NCBI RefSeq assembly: GCF_011761185.1
Contig: NZ_JAAOYM010000003.1
Coordinates: 62,001 to 126,000, forward strand
DNA length: 64,000 nucleotides
Origin: Saccharomonospora amisosensis
GTDB lineage: Bacteria; Actinomycetota; Actinomycetes; Mycobacteriales; Pseudonocardiaceae
Reading direction: 5' to 3'
In this document: in pieces, positions 53,124 through 61,513 of the stretch
How the letters are laid out: every line of letters starts with the position of its first letter
Position numbering within the stretch: position 1 is the first letter of the stretch
Program-made: the position numbers and the translations under genes
Notes under the pieces: generated by a model
Told to the model about the DNA's origin: nothing
Seen by the model: the letters and a program-made list of their open reading frames with translations, nothing else
The model's database searches: none

Positions 53124-54340
53124 GGCGTCCCTCCGAGAAGGCTGCCGAGGAGATCGCCGAAGCCACCGGCTCCGCTCGCTGTCCCGCCCGGCGAGCCCCC
53201 GGATGGGGGCAGTGGCAGGAAAGGCCCTTCGCCAGAGTCGCCACTGCGCTGCCGCGCGGCGTCGTCGCCGCCGGTGTCGGGCTCGCTGCCGTTGCCGAGG
53301 AACTCCATGGGCATCCCCGCGTTGAGGATGTTGCGCAGCATGGTGTCGAGATTCATGTCCAGCCGAACCTTCACGTTGGCGTAGTCGCCTCGCACGATCG
53401 ACCCGGCGAAGTGCGGCAACGGGTAGGTGGGCAGGATTCGTAGTGCCTCGGGCAGGTCGGAGCCCGACTCGGCGAGCTTGTCGAGCACCGGGCCGAGCGA
53501 CTCGAGATTCGCGACGAGTTGCTCGCTGCTGCGGTTGACGACGCGCGCGCCCACCCTGGACAGCTCCTCCAGTGAGGAGAGCATGCCGACGAGCTGCTCA
53601 CGCTGCTCGCTGACCACCCCCAGTCCCGGCTCAAGCTGCTCCAGCGCGGTGACCAGATTGCCCTCCTGCGCGACGAGCGTCTCGGAGAGCCGGTTCATCC
53701 CGTCGATGGCGCGCACGATCTCGCCACGCTGCGAGTCAAGTTCGGCGGCAAGCCGGTCGGCCCTGGTGAGCAGGGCACGGAACTCGGCGTCGTTGCCCGC
53801 GAGTGCCTTGTTCAGCTCCCGGACGATCTCGCGCAGTTGCTCGACGCCGCCGCCGTTGAGCAGCAGCGAAAGCGCGCCGAGAACCTCCTCCACCTCGGGG
53901 TTGCGGCTGGTGCGCTGTAACGGGATCGTGGCACCGTCGCTGAGCCTGCCAGTCGGCTGCTCGCCGGTGGGGGCGCTGAGTTCGACGAACTTCTCGCCCA
54001 GCAGGCTCGACTGCCTCAGCTCGGCACGGGCGTTGGCCGGAAGCTGGACGTCGCCGCGCATGGTGAGTTCCACGACGGCCGACTTGGAATCCTGGGCCAG
54101 GTCGATCCGCTGCACCGTCCCCACGGTCACGTCGTCCACTTTGACCGAGGACTGCGGTACGAGGTCGAGCACATCGGTGAACTCGACCCGCACTCGCACC
54201 GGGTCGTCTCCGACGTCGGCCCCACCCGGCAGCGGTGCGTTGTACAGCCCGGTGAACCCGCCGTCGGTGCACCCCGCCAGCAGCAGCGCCACCCCGAGCA
54301 GCGCGGCCAGTTTTGTCCTGAGTCTGCTGGTCACGGTCAC
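53120..54340 (-). CDS. mceE: Mce family lipoprotein E
   Basis: This 406-residue subunit has a lipoprotein signal with lipobox LLAGC (Cys24), as expected for MceE/LprN-type proteins. The MCE domain (about 45-125) has VRVRVEFTDVLDLVPQSSVK and SLLGEKFVELSAPTGE. A helical domain and a Gly/Pro-rich tail ending FGDLLGSLLGGTP follow. The GTG at 54340 overlaps the mceD stop by four bases. Confidence 0.9.
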   Translation of the reverse strand: MTVTSRLRTKLAALLGVALLLAGCTDGGFTGLYNAPLPGGADVGDDPVRVRVEFTDVLDLVPQSSVKVDDVTVGTVQRIDLAQDSKSAVVELTMRGDVQLPANARAELRQSSLLGEKFVELSAPTGEQPTGRLSDGATIPLQRTSRNPEVEEVLGALSLLLNGGGVEQLREIVRELNKALAGNDAEFRALLTRADRLAAELDSQRGEIVRAIDGMNRLSETLVAQEGNLVTALEQLEPGLGVVSEQREQLVGMLSSLEELSRVGARVVNRSSEQLVANLESLGPVLDKLAESGSDLPEALRILPTYPLPHFAGSIVRGDYANVKVRLDMNLDTMLRNILNAGMPMEFLGNGSEPDTGGDDAARQRSGDSGEGPFLPLPPSGGSPGGTASGAGGFGDLLGSLLGGTP

Positions 54341-55515
54341 GGCGCCCCCGCGGTAATCAGTGGTAGCGGCAACGGTGGCAGCTCACCGGTCTGGATCGCG
54401 TGCAGCAGCTGTGAAACCGGCGGGATCTTGGTGGTGCCGTCCACGACCGGCGCGAGCACCTCGCAGAGCTTGTTCAGCGACTCCGGCACCTGTTGCGACG
54501 ACGCCAGCTTCACGAGCCTGCATGCCGTGGTTACCAGCGGATTCGTCAGCTCGTTGGCGTTGTACCTGATCGCGATGCTGCCGGAGTTGGCGTCGTAGGT
54601 GTTGATGAAGTTGGTCAGACCGGTCGGCCCGACATCGAGAGTCTCGGCCAGCGAGGCGCGTTCATCCACGAGCACCTGGGTGAGACTCGCCAGCTTGTCC
54701 ACATTGGAAGTGAGTTGGTCACGGTTGTCGGTGACGAAGCGTTTCACGTCCCCGAGCGCGGACCCCAGCGACGACAGCGCGGCCGAAACCTCGTCGGACT
54801 CACCGGCGAGGAACCCGCTGACCTGGTCGAGGCGGGCGTAGAACTCCTCCAGCTGGGCCTCGCTTCGCGCGAGGACCTCGGTGAAGGAACTGAGGTTGCG
54901 CACCGTCGAGAACAGGTCGCCCTTTGAACTGTTCAGCGTCTCGGCCAGTTCGGACATGTGCGTGATCGTGGTGTTGAGGTTCTTTCCGTTGCCCTCAAGG
55001 GATTCGGCCGCCGCATCGAGCACCCGCGAAAGCGAGCCGTCGGAGTTGGCGCCCTTCGGGCCCAGCGTGGTCGACAACTCGTCAAGCGTGCGGTACAGGT
55101 CGTCGATCTCCATCGGCGTGGCCGTACGGTCGAGGGCGATCGTGTCTCCCGAGCGCAGCCGAGGCCCACCGTCGTAGGGTGGCGTCAGCTGGACGTAGCG
55201 GTCGCTGACGAGGCTGGGCGCGACGATCACCGCGCCCGCGCTCCTAGGCAGCGGCACGTCGTCGGCCACGGTCATGTCCACCCTGACCCGCTGCCCCTCG
55301 GGAACTACAGCGGTGATCTCACCGACCTCGATACCGAGCACCCGAACCGACGATCCCGGGTAGAGGCCGACCGCCTTGGTGAAGTAGGCGGACAGCCTCG
55401 TACCGGCACCGTCGCCAAAGGCCCACCACAGCGCACCGGTGAGCACCAGCACCACGACGGCGGCCGTGGCGACCCATCGGTAGGTCCGCCGGGAAGCCCT
55501 GCTGTCGATCACCAT
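54337..55515 (-). CDS. mceD: Mce family protein D
   Basis: This 392-residue protein has a membrane helix (about 14-34, VATAAVVVLVLTGALWWAFG) and an MCE domain with YFTKAVGLYPGSSVRVLGIE and SDRYVQLTPPY. The helical tail continues to GELPPLPLPLITAGAP. The ATG at 55515 (MVIDSRASRRTYRW) is chosen because the upstream frame lies inside mceC. It overlaps mceC by 7 bp. Confidence 0.88.
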   Translation of the reverse strand: MVIDSRASRRTYRWVATAAVVVLVLTGALWWAFGDGAGTRLSAYFTKAVGLYPGSSVRVLGIEVGEITAVVPEGQRVRVDMTVADDVPLPRSAGAVIVAPSLVSDRYVQLTPPYDGGPRLRSGDTIALDRTATPMEIDDLYRTLDELSTTLGPKGANSDGSLSRVLDAAAESLEGNGKNLNTTITHMSELAETLNSSKGDLFSTVRNLSSFTEVLARSEAQLEEFYARLDQVSGFLAGESDEVSAALSSLGSALGDVKRFVTDNRDQLTSNVDKLASLTQVLVDERASLAETLDVGPTGLTNFINTYDANSGSIAIRYNANELTNPLVTTACRLVKLASSQQVPESLNKLCEVLAPVVDGTTKIPPVSQLLHAIQTGELPPLPLPLITAGAP

Positions 55516-56555
55516 CGGCCGCTCCTCACACCCTGGTCCGGCGCGGCGATCGTCGGGTCGCAGCCCTGTGGGTTGTACTCGGCGCCGCCCGAATTGATGG
55601 TCGGCGGGAGCATTCCGCAGATGTAGCCCTCGAACCACCTGCCGTTGCCGGTCACGTTCACGCCGGTCCTTGTGAACGGCCCCAGCAGGTGCAGCGTCTG
55701 CCGCAGGTTGTCCCGGTTGCGCTGCAACATGTCGGTGACCGAGTCCAGTTTGTCCAGCGCGGGACGGATCGCCTTCTCGTTGTCGCGAACCAGACCGGTC
55801 AGCTCGGCCGACACCCGCTCGGCACCCCGCAGCAGCGCGTCGATGGCCTGCTCCCTGCGTTGCACCTCGGCCAGCAACTGATTACCGAACTCGACGATGT
55901 CGCGTAGCTGCTCGTTGCGCGAACTCAGTGTCCGCGTGACCCGGCTGGTGTTGGACAGCAACTTGGCCAGCTCCTGGTCCCTCGACGACACCGTCTCCGA
56001 AAGCGCCGAGAGGCCGTTGAGCGCGTCGGTCATCGGCTTCGACGTGCCTTGCAGTGTGTCGGCCACGACGTCGAAGCTCTTCGCGAGCTGCTGGGTGTCG
56101 ATGTCCTCGACAGCGGTTGACAGCTCGTCGAAGGCGTCCTGGAGCTGGAACGGGGTCCTGGTTCGTTCCACCGGGATCGGCTCGTTCGGGTCCTGCGGCG
56201 AGTCGCCCCTCGGCACAAGTGCCAGGTACTTGTCGCCCAGCAACGTCTTGATCTCGATGGAGGCCGTGGTGCGGTCGCCGATCCTGCTGGTGTCGAACGA
56301 GTCGATCGAGAAGGTGGCGAGCACCCTCGTGCCGTCCAGAACCACCTCGTCGACCTCGCCGATCTTGACACCCGCGACCTGAACCTCGTCACCGGGCTGC
56401 AGTCCCGCCGACTCCGCGAAGTGAGCGGAGTAGGTGGACGAGTTGTTGAGCAGCGGGATCTCGTCGAGCTGGTAGGCGACCACCACGGAGAGCACGATCA
56501 ACACCAGGCTGACGAGCCCGACGGTAGCTTGGTTTCGCTCCTTGAGAGGTTTCAT
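55509..56555 (-). CDS. mceC: Mce family protein C
   Basis: This 348-residue subunit has a membrane helix (about 10-30, ATVGLVSLVLIVLSVVVAYQ) and an MCE domain with YSAHFAESAGLQPGDEVQVA and LLGDKYLALVPRGDS. It ends with the Mce pattern GYICGMLPPTINSGGAEYNP, whose Cys residues may form a disulfide. The ATG at 56555 overlaps the mceB stop by one base. Confidence 0.88.
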   Translation of the reverse strand: MKPLKERNQATVGLVSLVLIVLSVVVAYQLDEIPLLNNSSTYSAHFAESAGLQPGDEVQVAGVKIGEVDEVVLDGTRVLATFSIDSFDTSRIGDRTTASIEIKTLLGDKYLALVPRGDSPQDPNEPIPVERTRTPFQLQDAFDELSTAVEDIDTQQLAKSFDVVADTLQGTSKPMTDALNGLSALSETVSSRDQELAKLLSNTSRVTRTLSSRNEQLRDIVEFGNQLLAEVQRREQAIDALLRGAERVSAELTGLVRDNEKAIRPALDKLDSVTDMLQRNRDNLRQTLHLLGPFTRTGVNVTGNGRWFEGYICGMLPPTINSGGAEYNPQGCDPTIAAPDQGVRSGRW

Positions 56556-57601
56556 CAGACCTTGCACCTCTCTGGCTGCTGCGTGCCGGGCAGCGGCAGC
56601 ACCGGCACGGTGACGTTGAGCGACTCGATTCCGATCGTGCCCGACAGCCCGCACAGGTAGTAGTTGAACCAGCTCCCGTAGCTGGTCACCCTGGTGAACT
56701 TCCGCATGCTGGACGGGAGATCGTTCAGGATCGTGGCGAGCAGGTCCTCGGCGTCGCGCAGGTTTCCCGCCAGCCTGTTCAGTCCGTCGATGTCGCGCTT
56801 CAGCGGCGGTCGAGCGTCTTCGAGCAGGCCTGCGGTGACATCGGTGAGCTCTGCCAGGCCGGAAACCGCTTCGCCGATGGGTTCGCGTTGCCGCGCGAGG
56901 CCGGACACCAGCTGCTGCGTCGTGTCTACGAGTTGCCCGAGCTGCGGTGAGCGCTGGTTGACGGTGTCGAGCACGGAGTTGAGGTTGTCGATGACCTTTC
57001 CGATGACCTCGTCGCGATCGGCCACGGTCGTGGTGACCGACGCGATGTGTGTCAGCAGGCTGCGCACCGTGCCACCTTCGCCCTGCAGGACACGGATGAG
57101 CTGGTAGGAAAGCTGGTTGACCTGCTCGGGTTCCAGCGCGCGCAGCAGCGGGCGGAACCCGTTGAACAGCGTGGTGAGATCGAGCGCGGGTTGGGTTCGC
57201 TCCAGCGGGATCGTGCCGCCGGCAGACAGCACGGAGTCACCGGCGACGTTGGTGCCGAGTGAGAGGTAGCGCTGGCCGACCAGGTTGCGGAACTTCACCG
57301 TCGCTGTAACCAGTGCCGGCAGTTCACGCCCCTGCTCGACCTGGAAGGTCACCTTGGCCACGGTGCCCCTCCCGTCGTCACCTTCGACGGCATCGATACC
57401 GGTGACCTGACCGACCTTCACCCCCGCGATTCGCACGTCGTCACCGACGTGCAGGCCCGAGGCACTGCTGAACCGTGCGGTGTAGCCGGAGGCGTTGCCG
57501 AAGTTCGCGTTGGCGATCGTCGCCGCGAGCACCGCGGTCAGCAGCATGGTGACCACCGTGAACACGCCCATCTTGAGCAGCGCCGGAACGAAGCTCCTCA
57601 T
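56555..57601 (-). CDS. mceB: Mce family protein B
   Basis: This 348-residue subunit has an N-terminal helix (about 10-32, GVFTVVTMLLTAVLAATIAN) and an MCE domain with YTARFSSASGLHVGDDVRIA and LVGQRYLSLGTNV. The C-terminal SYGSWFNYYLCGLSGTIG is conserved in MceB. The ATG at 57601 overlaps the mceA stop by four bases; a longer frame start at 57655 is inside mceA. Confidence 0.88.
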   Translation of the reverse strand: MRSFVPALLKMGVFTVVTMLLTAVLAATIANANFGNASGYTARFSSASGLHVGDDVRIAGVKVGQVTGIDAVEGDDGRGTVAKVTFQVEQGRELPALVTATVKFRNLVGQRYLSLGTNVAGDSVLSAGGTIPLERTQPALDLTTLFNGFRPLLRALEPEQVNQLSYQLIRVLQGEGGTVRSLLTHIASVTTTVADRDEVIGKVIDNLNSVLDTVNQRSPQLGQLVDTTQQLVSGLARQREPIGEAVSGLAELTDVTAGLLEDARPPLKRDIDGLNRLAGNLRDAEDLLATILNDLPSSMRKFTRVTSYGSWFNYYLCGLSGTIGIESLNVTVPVLPLPGTQQPERCKV

Positions 57602-58959
57602 CGGACCTCCACGGTGGCGCCCCGGTAGAGGGGTCCTAGCAGCAACGACGACCACCCTGGCGCGTCGCCGGGCGCGATACCGGTTCCCGGCGACTGCAGC
57701 AGCGCGATCAGTTCCTGCTCGGCGCGGGAGTTGGCTACCAGCGGAACACCCGCCGACGTGGACCCTCCGCCTGAGGAGAACGGCACGTCCAGCCCCTGAA
57801 CCGGCCCCGGCAACGGGTCGTCGAACTGGGTGCCCGGGTGCGTCGAGCCGTCACGCACGGGGCCGTCGGGCGGGTACTGCGGCCACTTGCCCGGTGGGGG
57901 TACCTGCGGGTAGCAGCGGGGGCCTCGCTTGTCGAGGTACTTCGGCTCGTCGACCCCGGGAAGGTACTTGCCACGATTGGAAGCGATGATCTTGATGACG
58001 ACGTGGTTCATCTGGTCGCCCTTGTACCCGAACGCGGCCTTCGCAGCGGGGATGCTGGCCGCGAACTGTCCGAACATGCACGGGTACTGCGGGGCGTACT
58101 TCTCGAGGATGTCCAGCACCGGCTGCGCGGTGGCGGTCAGCCTGATGAGGTTGTTCTCGTTGGCGTCGAGGAAGCTCGCCAGGTTGACCGAAGCGCTCGA
58201 CACGCTCGTGTAGAGCGTGTTCAGCCGCTCGCGCTTCTCGAGCAGGGTCCGTGTTGTGGTGGTGAGGTCGGACATCGCCTCCAGGAATTCGGGGGCGGCT
58301 TCGTTGTACACATCGGACACATCGGCGAGGCCGGTGATGTCCGCCTTGATGTCCGGCAGCGCAGGGTTCAGCTCACCGAGGTAGTGCGACAGCCGTACCA
58401 GCGTCTCGCCGAGCCGTTCCCCTTGCCCGTCCAGCGCCGTGGACACCGCGTTCAGAGTGCTGGACAGCTTCTCAGGGCGCACGCTGCGCAGCAGCGGCAG
58501 CACCTCGGAAAGTACCTGTTCGACCTCCACCGCCTCGGCGCTGCGGTCCTGCCGGATCACGTCACCCGCCTGGATGTGCCCGTCGCCGCCCCCGCTCGGC
58601 GGCTGCAACGCCACGTAGCGTTCCCCGAACAGTGTCTTCGGCACCAACCGCGCCGACACCGCCGCCGGAATCACCTCGACCTTGCGCGGGTCAAGCGCCA
58701 ACCGCAACGTCGCGCCGCTGCCGGAGGACGACACGGTGCGGACCTCACCGACGCGCACGCCCCTGATCTTGACGTCGGCACCGTCCCGCAGTTGCGTGCC
58801 GATGCGGTCGGTCTTGAGCTGCACCATCACGACGTCGGCGAAAGCCTTGTTGTACACCGCGACCGTCGTCGTGATGAACAGTGCGACGACGACCAGGAAC
58901 ACCAGGCCCAGCAGTTGGTGCCACAGCCTGCGCAGCAGCAGCCGCCTCGTCGTGCTCAT
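57598..58959 (-). CDS. mceA: Mce family protein A
   Basis: This 453-residue subunit opens the six-gene Mce set. It has a membrane helix (about 16-36, LGLVFLVVVALFITTTVAV), the MCE domain (about 45-125, TQLRDGADVKIRGVRVGEVR, LFGERYVALQPPS), then the helical region with YAPQYPCMFGQFAASIPAAK and GPRCYPQVPPPGKWPQYPPD typical of MceA. The start overlaps the yrbEB stop by four bases. Confidence 0.9.
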   Translation of the reverse strand: MSTTRRLLLRRLWHQLLGLVFLVVVALFITTTVAVYNKAFADVVMVQLKTDRIGTQLRDGADVKIRGVRVGEVRTVSSSGSGATLRLALDPRKVEVIPAAVSARLVPKTLFGERYVALQPPSGGGDGHIQAGDVIRQDRSAEAVEVEQVLSEVLPLLRSVRPEKLSSTLNAVSTALDGQGERLGETLVRLSHYLGELNPALPDIKADITGLADVSDVYNEAAPEFLEAMSDLTTTTRTLLEKRERLNTLYTSVSSASVNLASFLDANENNLIRLTATAQPVLDILEKYAPQYPCMFGQFAASIPAAKAAFGYKGDQMNHVVIKIIASNRGKYLPGVDEPKYLDKRGPRCYPQVPPPGKWPQYPPDGPVRDGSTHPGTQFDDPLPGPVQGLDVPFSSGGGSTSAGVPLVANSRAEQELIALLQSPGTGIAPGDAPGWSSLLLGPLYRGATVEVR

Positions 58960-59825
58960 CCGGAGATCCTCACGGTCGTGGTCGCCCCCCAGATCGCCAG
59001 GCTCAGGAAGAAGTCGAGCACGGCCACCAGCACGATGGAGGTCCGTACCGCGCGGCCCACGGCCACACCCACTCCCGCGGGACCGCCGCTGGCGGTGAAA
59101 CCGTAGTAGCAGTGGGACATGATGACGATCGTGCTGAAGATCAGCACCTTACCGAAGGACCACAGCACATCCTCCGGTGGCAGAAACAGGTTGAAGTAGT
59201 GGTCGTAGGTTCCCGCCGACTGGCCGTACATCCAGATGGTGATCTGCCGCGACGCCAGGTAGGACGAAAGCAACCCGACGGCGTACAGCGGGATGACGGC
59301 GACAACGCCCGCGATGACACGGGTGGTGACCAGGTACGGCAGGCTCGGCACGCCCATCACCTCGAGCGCGTCGATCTCCTCGGAGATCCGCATCGCACCG
59401 AGCTGTGCGGTGAAACCGCAGCCGACCGTGGCCGAAAGCGCCAATCCCGCCGAGAGCGGCGCCACCTCCCTCGTGTTGAAGTACGCCGAGATAAAGCCGG
59501 TGAGCGCCGCCGTGCCGAGCTGGTCCAGCGCGGCATAGCCCTGAATGCCGACGATGAGGCCGGTGAACAGGGTCATACCGATCATCACGCCGAGGGTGCC
59601 GCCGATGACCGCGAGTCCGCCCGTGCCGAAGATGACCTCCGTGAGCAGCCGCAGCGTCTCCTTGCCGTACCTGCGCAGCGTCCTCGGCACCCAGACCAGG
59701 GCGCGAACGTAGAACAACAGCTGGGCGCCGAGCCCCTCCAGTGACGCGCCGGGGCGCGCGATGATCTCCAGCGTACGGTCGGTTGGTCCTGACCCGCTCT
59801 GCCGCGTGTTCGACATCGGCCTCAC
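58956..59825 (-). CDS. YrbEB (MlaE-type) permease of the Mce system
   Basis: This 289-residue MlaE-family membrane subunit has about five membrane segments. Its EExDALEVMG-type coupling motif reads AMRISEEIDALEVMGVPSLP and contacts the MceG ATPase encoded elsewhere. GFTASGGPAGVGVAVGRAVR near the end is a family hallmark. The GTG at 59825 overlaps the yrbEA stop; an ATG at 59816 is an alternative. Confidence 0.9.
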   Translation of the reverse strand: MRPMSNTRQSGSGPTDRTLEIIARPGASLEGLGAQLLFYVRALVWVPRTLRRYGKETLRLLTEVIFGTGGLAVIGGTLGVMIGMTLFTGLIVGIQGYAALDQLGTAALTGFISAYFNTREVAPLSAGLALSATVGCGFTAQLGAMRISEEIDALEVMGVPSLPYLVTTRVIAGVVAVIPLYAVGLLSSYLASRQITIWMYGQSAGTYDHYFNLFLPPEDVLWSFGKVLIFSTIVIMSHCYYGFTASGGPAGVGVAVGRAVRTSIVLVAVLDFFLSLAIWGATTTVRISG

Positions 59826-60616
59826 AAGGCCTTCGGTGGCACGATCTTGAGGTAGATCGCGGTGAGCACGACATTGATCAGGAACAGCAGCAGGAACGTG
59901 ATGACCACCGCCTGGTTCACTGCGTCACCAACGCCCTTGGGCCCGCCCGAGGGGTTGAGCCCGCGAAACGCCGCCACCACACCGGCGACGAACCCGTAGA
60001 TGAAGGCCTTGAGCTCGCTGATCCACAGGTCGGGAAGCTGAGCCAACGCGTTGAAGCTCGCCAGGTAGGCACCCGGCGTACCGCCCTGCAGCACGACGTT
60101 GAAGAAGTAGCCTCCCAGCACGCCGACCACGCTGACAAGGCCGTTGAGCAGCACGGATACCACGATCGCGGCCAGCACCCTCGGCACGATGAGCCGCTGG
60201 ATGGGATCGACGCCGAGCACCTGCATGGCATCGATCTCCTCGCGGATCTTGCGTGCTCCGATGTCGGCGCAGACCGCACTCCCACCCGCTCCCGCCACGA
60301 GCAGCGCGGTGATAAGCGGGCTCGCCTGTTGCACGATGGCGAGCGCGCTGGCCGCACCGGTGAACGACTGAGCGCCGATCTGCTGTGTCAGCGAGCCAAG
60401 TTGCAGCGCGATCACGGCGCCGAACGGAATCGCCACGAGTGCGGTAGGCAGGATGGTGACGCTGGCGAAGAACCAGCACTGCTGGATCCATTCGCGCCAC
60501 TGGAAGGGCCTGCGCGGGATCGCCCGCAGCACCTCCCACCCGAGTGTCGAGAGTCGACCGACCTGGGTCAGCGCTCGAACGCCCGGCACAGGTGGAGAAC
60601 CCGTTGCCGCACCCAT
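59822..60616 (-). CDS. YrbEA (MlaE-type) permease of the Mce system
   Basis: This 264-residue partner permease has about five membrane segments, GGSAVCADIGARKIREEIDA with MQVLGVDPIQRLIVPR as the coupling helix, and RGLNPSGGPKGVGDAVNQAV near the C-terminus. It follows the SDR gene after 76 bp on the same strand, in the order known from mce4 (hsd4B, yrbE4A, yrbE4B, mce4A-F). Confidence 0.9.
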   Translation of the reverse strand: MGAATGSPPVPGVRALTQVGRLSTLGWEVLRAIPRRPFQWREWIQQCWFFASVTILPTALVAIPFGAVIALQLGSLTQQIGAQSFTGAASALAIVQQASPLITALLVAGAGGSAVCADIGARKIREEIDAMQVLGVDPIQRLIVPRVLAAIVVSVLLNGLVSVVGVLGGYFFNVVLQGGTPGAYLASFNALAQLPDLWISELKAFIYGFVAGVVAAFRGLNPSGGPKGVGDAVNQAVVITFLLLFLINVVLTAIYLKIVPPKAL

Positions 60617-60692
60617 GCAACCTCCGTAACGCTCACCCTTGAACGTGAAGTGACCAGCTCCGGCGGCGTTGCCGCCTTGCCGCCGTGCCGCC

Positions 60693-61451
60693 TCAGACCT
60701 TCAACGCATGTGTCGCCGTCGAACCTCCGTCGGCGACGAACTCCGCTCCCGTGCAGTACGAACTGTCGTCGCTGGCCAGGAACGCCACCACACCCGCGAT
60801 CTCCTCCGGTTGCCCGACCCTGCCAAGCGCCACCTTGCGCCCCGCGGGCGAAAGGTCCGTTTCGGCTCCCACGAAATTGCGCACCATGTCGGTGTCGATA
60901 AGTCCGGGGTGTACGGAATTGACCCGGATTCCGTGTTCCCCGAGCTCCAGCGCGGCGACCTTGGTCATGCCCCTGATCGCGAACTTGCTCGCGGTATAGG
61001 CACTCACCAGCGGCATACCAGCCAGCCCCTCGACGGACGACATGTTGACGATGGACCCGCCTCCTGCGGATGTCATCGGTTCAACGACCGAGCGCATCCC
61101 CAGAAACGTGCCGACCTGATTCACCCGGATCACGCGCTCGTAGTCGGCGAGCGTGGTGTCGGTGAGCGCGGCGAAATGCAGCAGGCCTGCGTTGTTCACC
61201 AGAACGTTCAGCGAACCGAACTCCTCGACGGTGCGAGCGACCGCGCCCCGCCACTGGTCTTCGTCGCTCACGTCGAGGTGGTGGTACGCGGCGGCCTCAC
61301 CGAGCGAGTCCGCCAGCTCCTTACCCTCCGCGTCGGTGATGTCAGTGATCATCACCCGTGCCCCCTCGGCAACGAAGCGCCGAGCGGCCGCCGCGCCCTG
61401 GCCCCGTGCGGCGCCGGTGAGGAGCGCGACCTTGCCCGACAGCCTGCCCAT
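60693..61451 (-). CDS. SDR oxidoreductase, 3-alpha/20-beta-hydroxysteroid dehydrogenase-like
   Basis: This 252-residue classical SDR has LLTGAARGQGAAAARRFVAE, LDVSDEDQW, NNAGLLHFAAL and the catalytic NMSSVEGLAGMPLVSAYTAS followed by KFAIRGMTK. The SSVEGLAG/YTASKFA pattern and GAEFVADGGSTA end resemble the FabG3 (Rv2002) 20-beta-hydroxysteroid dehydrogenase. With the Mce genes downstream, a steroid substrate is likely but unproven. Confidence 0.85.
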   Translation of the reverse strand: MGRLSGKVALLTGAARGQGAAAARRFVAEGARVMITDITDAEGKELADSLGEAAAYHHLDVSDEDQWRGAVARTVEEFGSLNVLVNNAGLLHFAALTDTTLADYERVIRVNQVGTFLGMRSVVEPMTSAGGGSIVNMSSVEGLAGMPLVSAYTASKFAIRGMTKVAALELGEHGIRVNSVHPGLIDTDMVRNFVGAETDLSPAGRKVALGRVGQPEEIAGVVAFLASDDSSYCTGAEFVADGGSTATHALKV

Positions 61452-61513
61452 CTGCGTACCTGCCTTTCCGTGCTGTCTCGCCTACCCGCCTTGCCCTGCC
61501 CGAAGTGCCCCAG

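Noticed and set aside
57838-59106. 422-codon plus-strand frame opposite mceA and yrbEB
   Set aside because: Shadow frame with Arg/His/Val-rich sequence; the Mce genes are certain.
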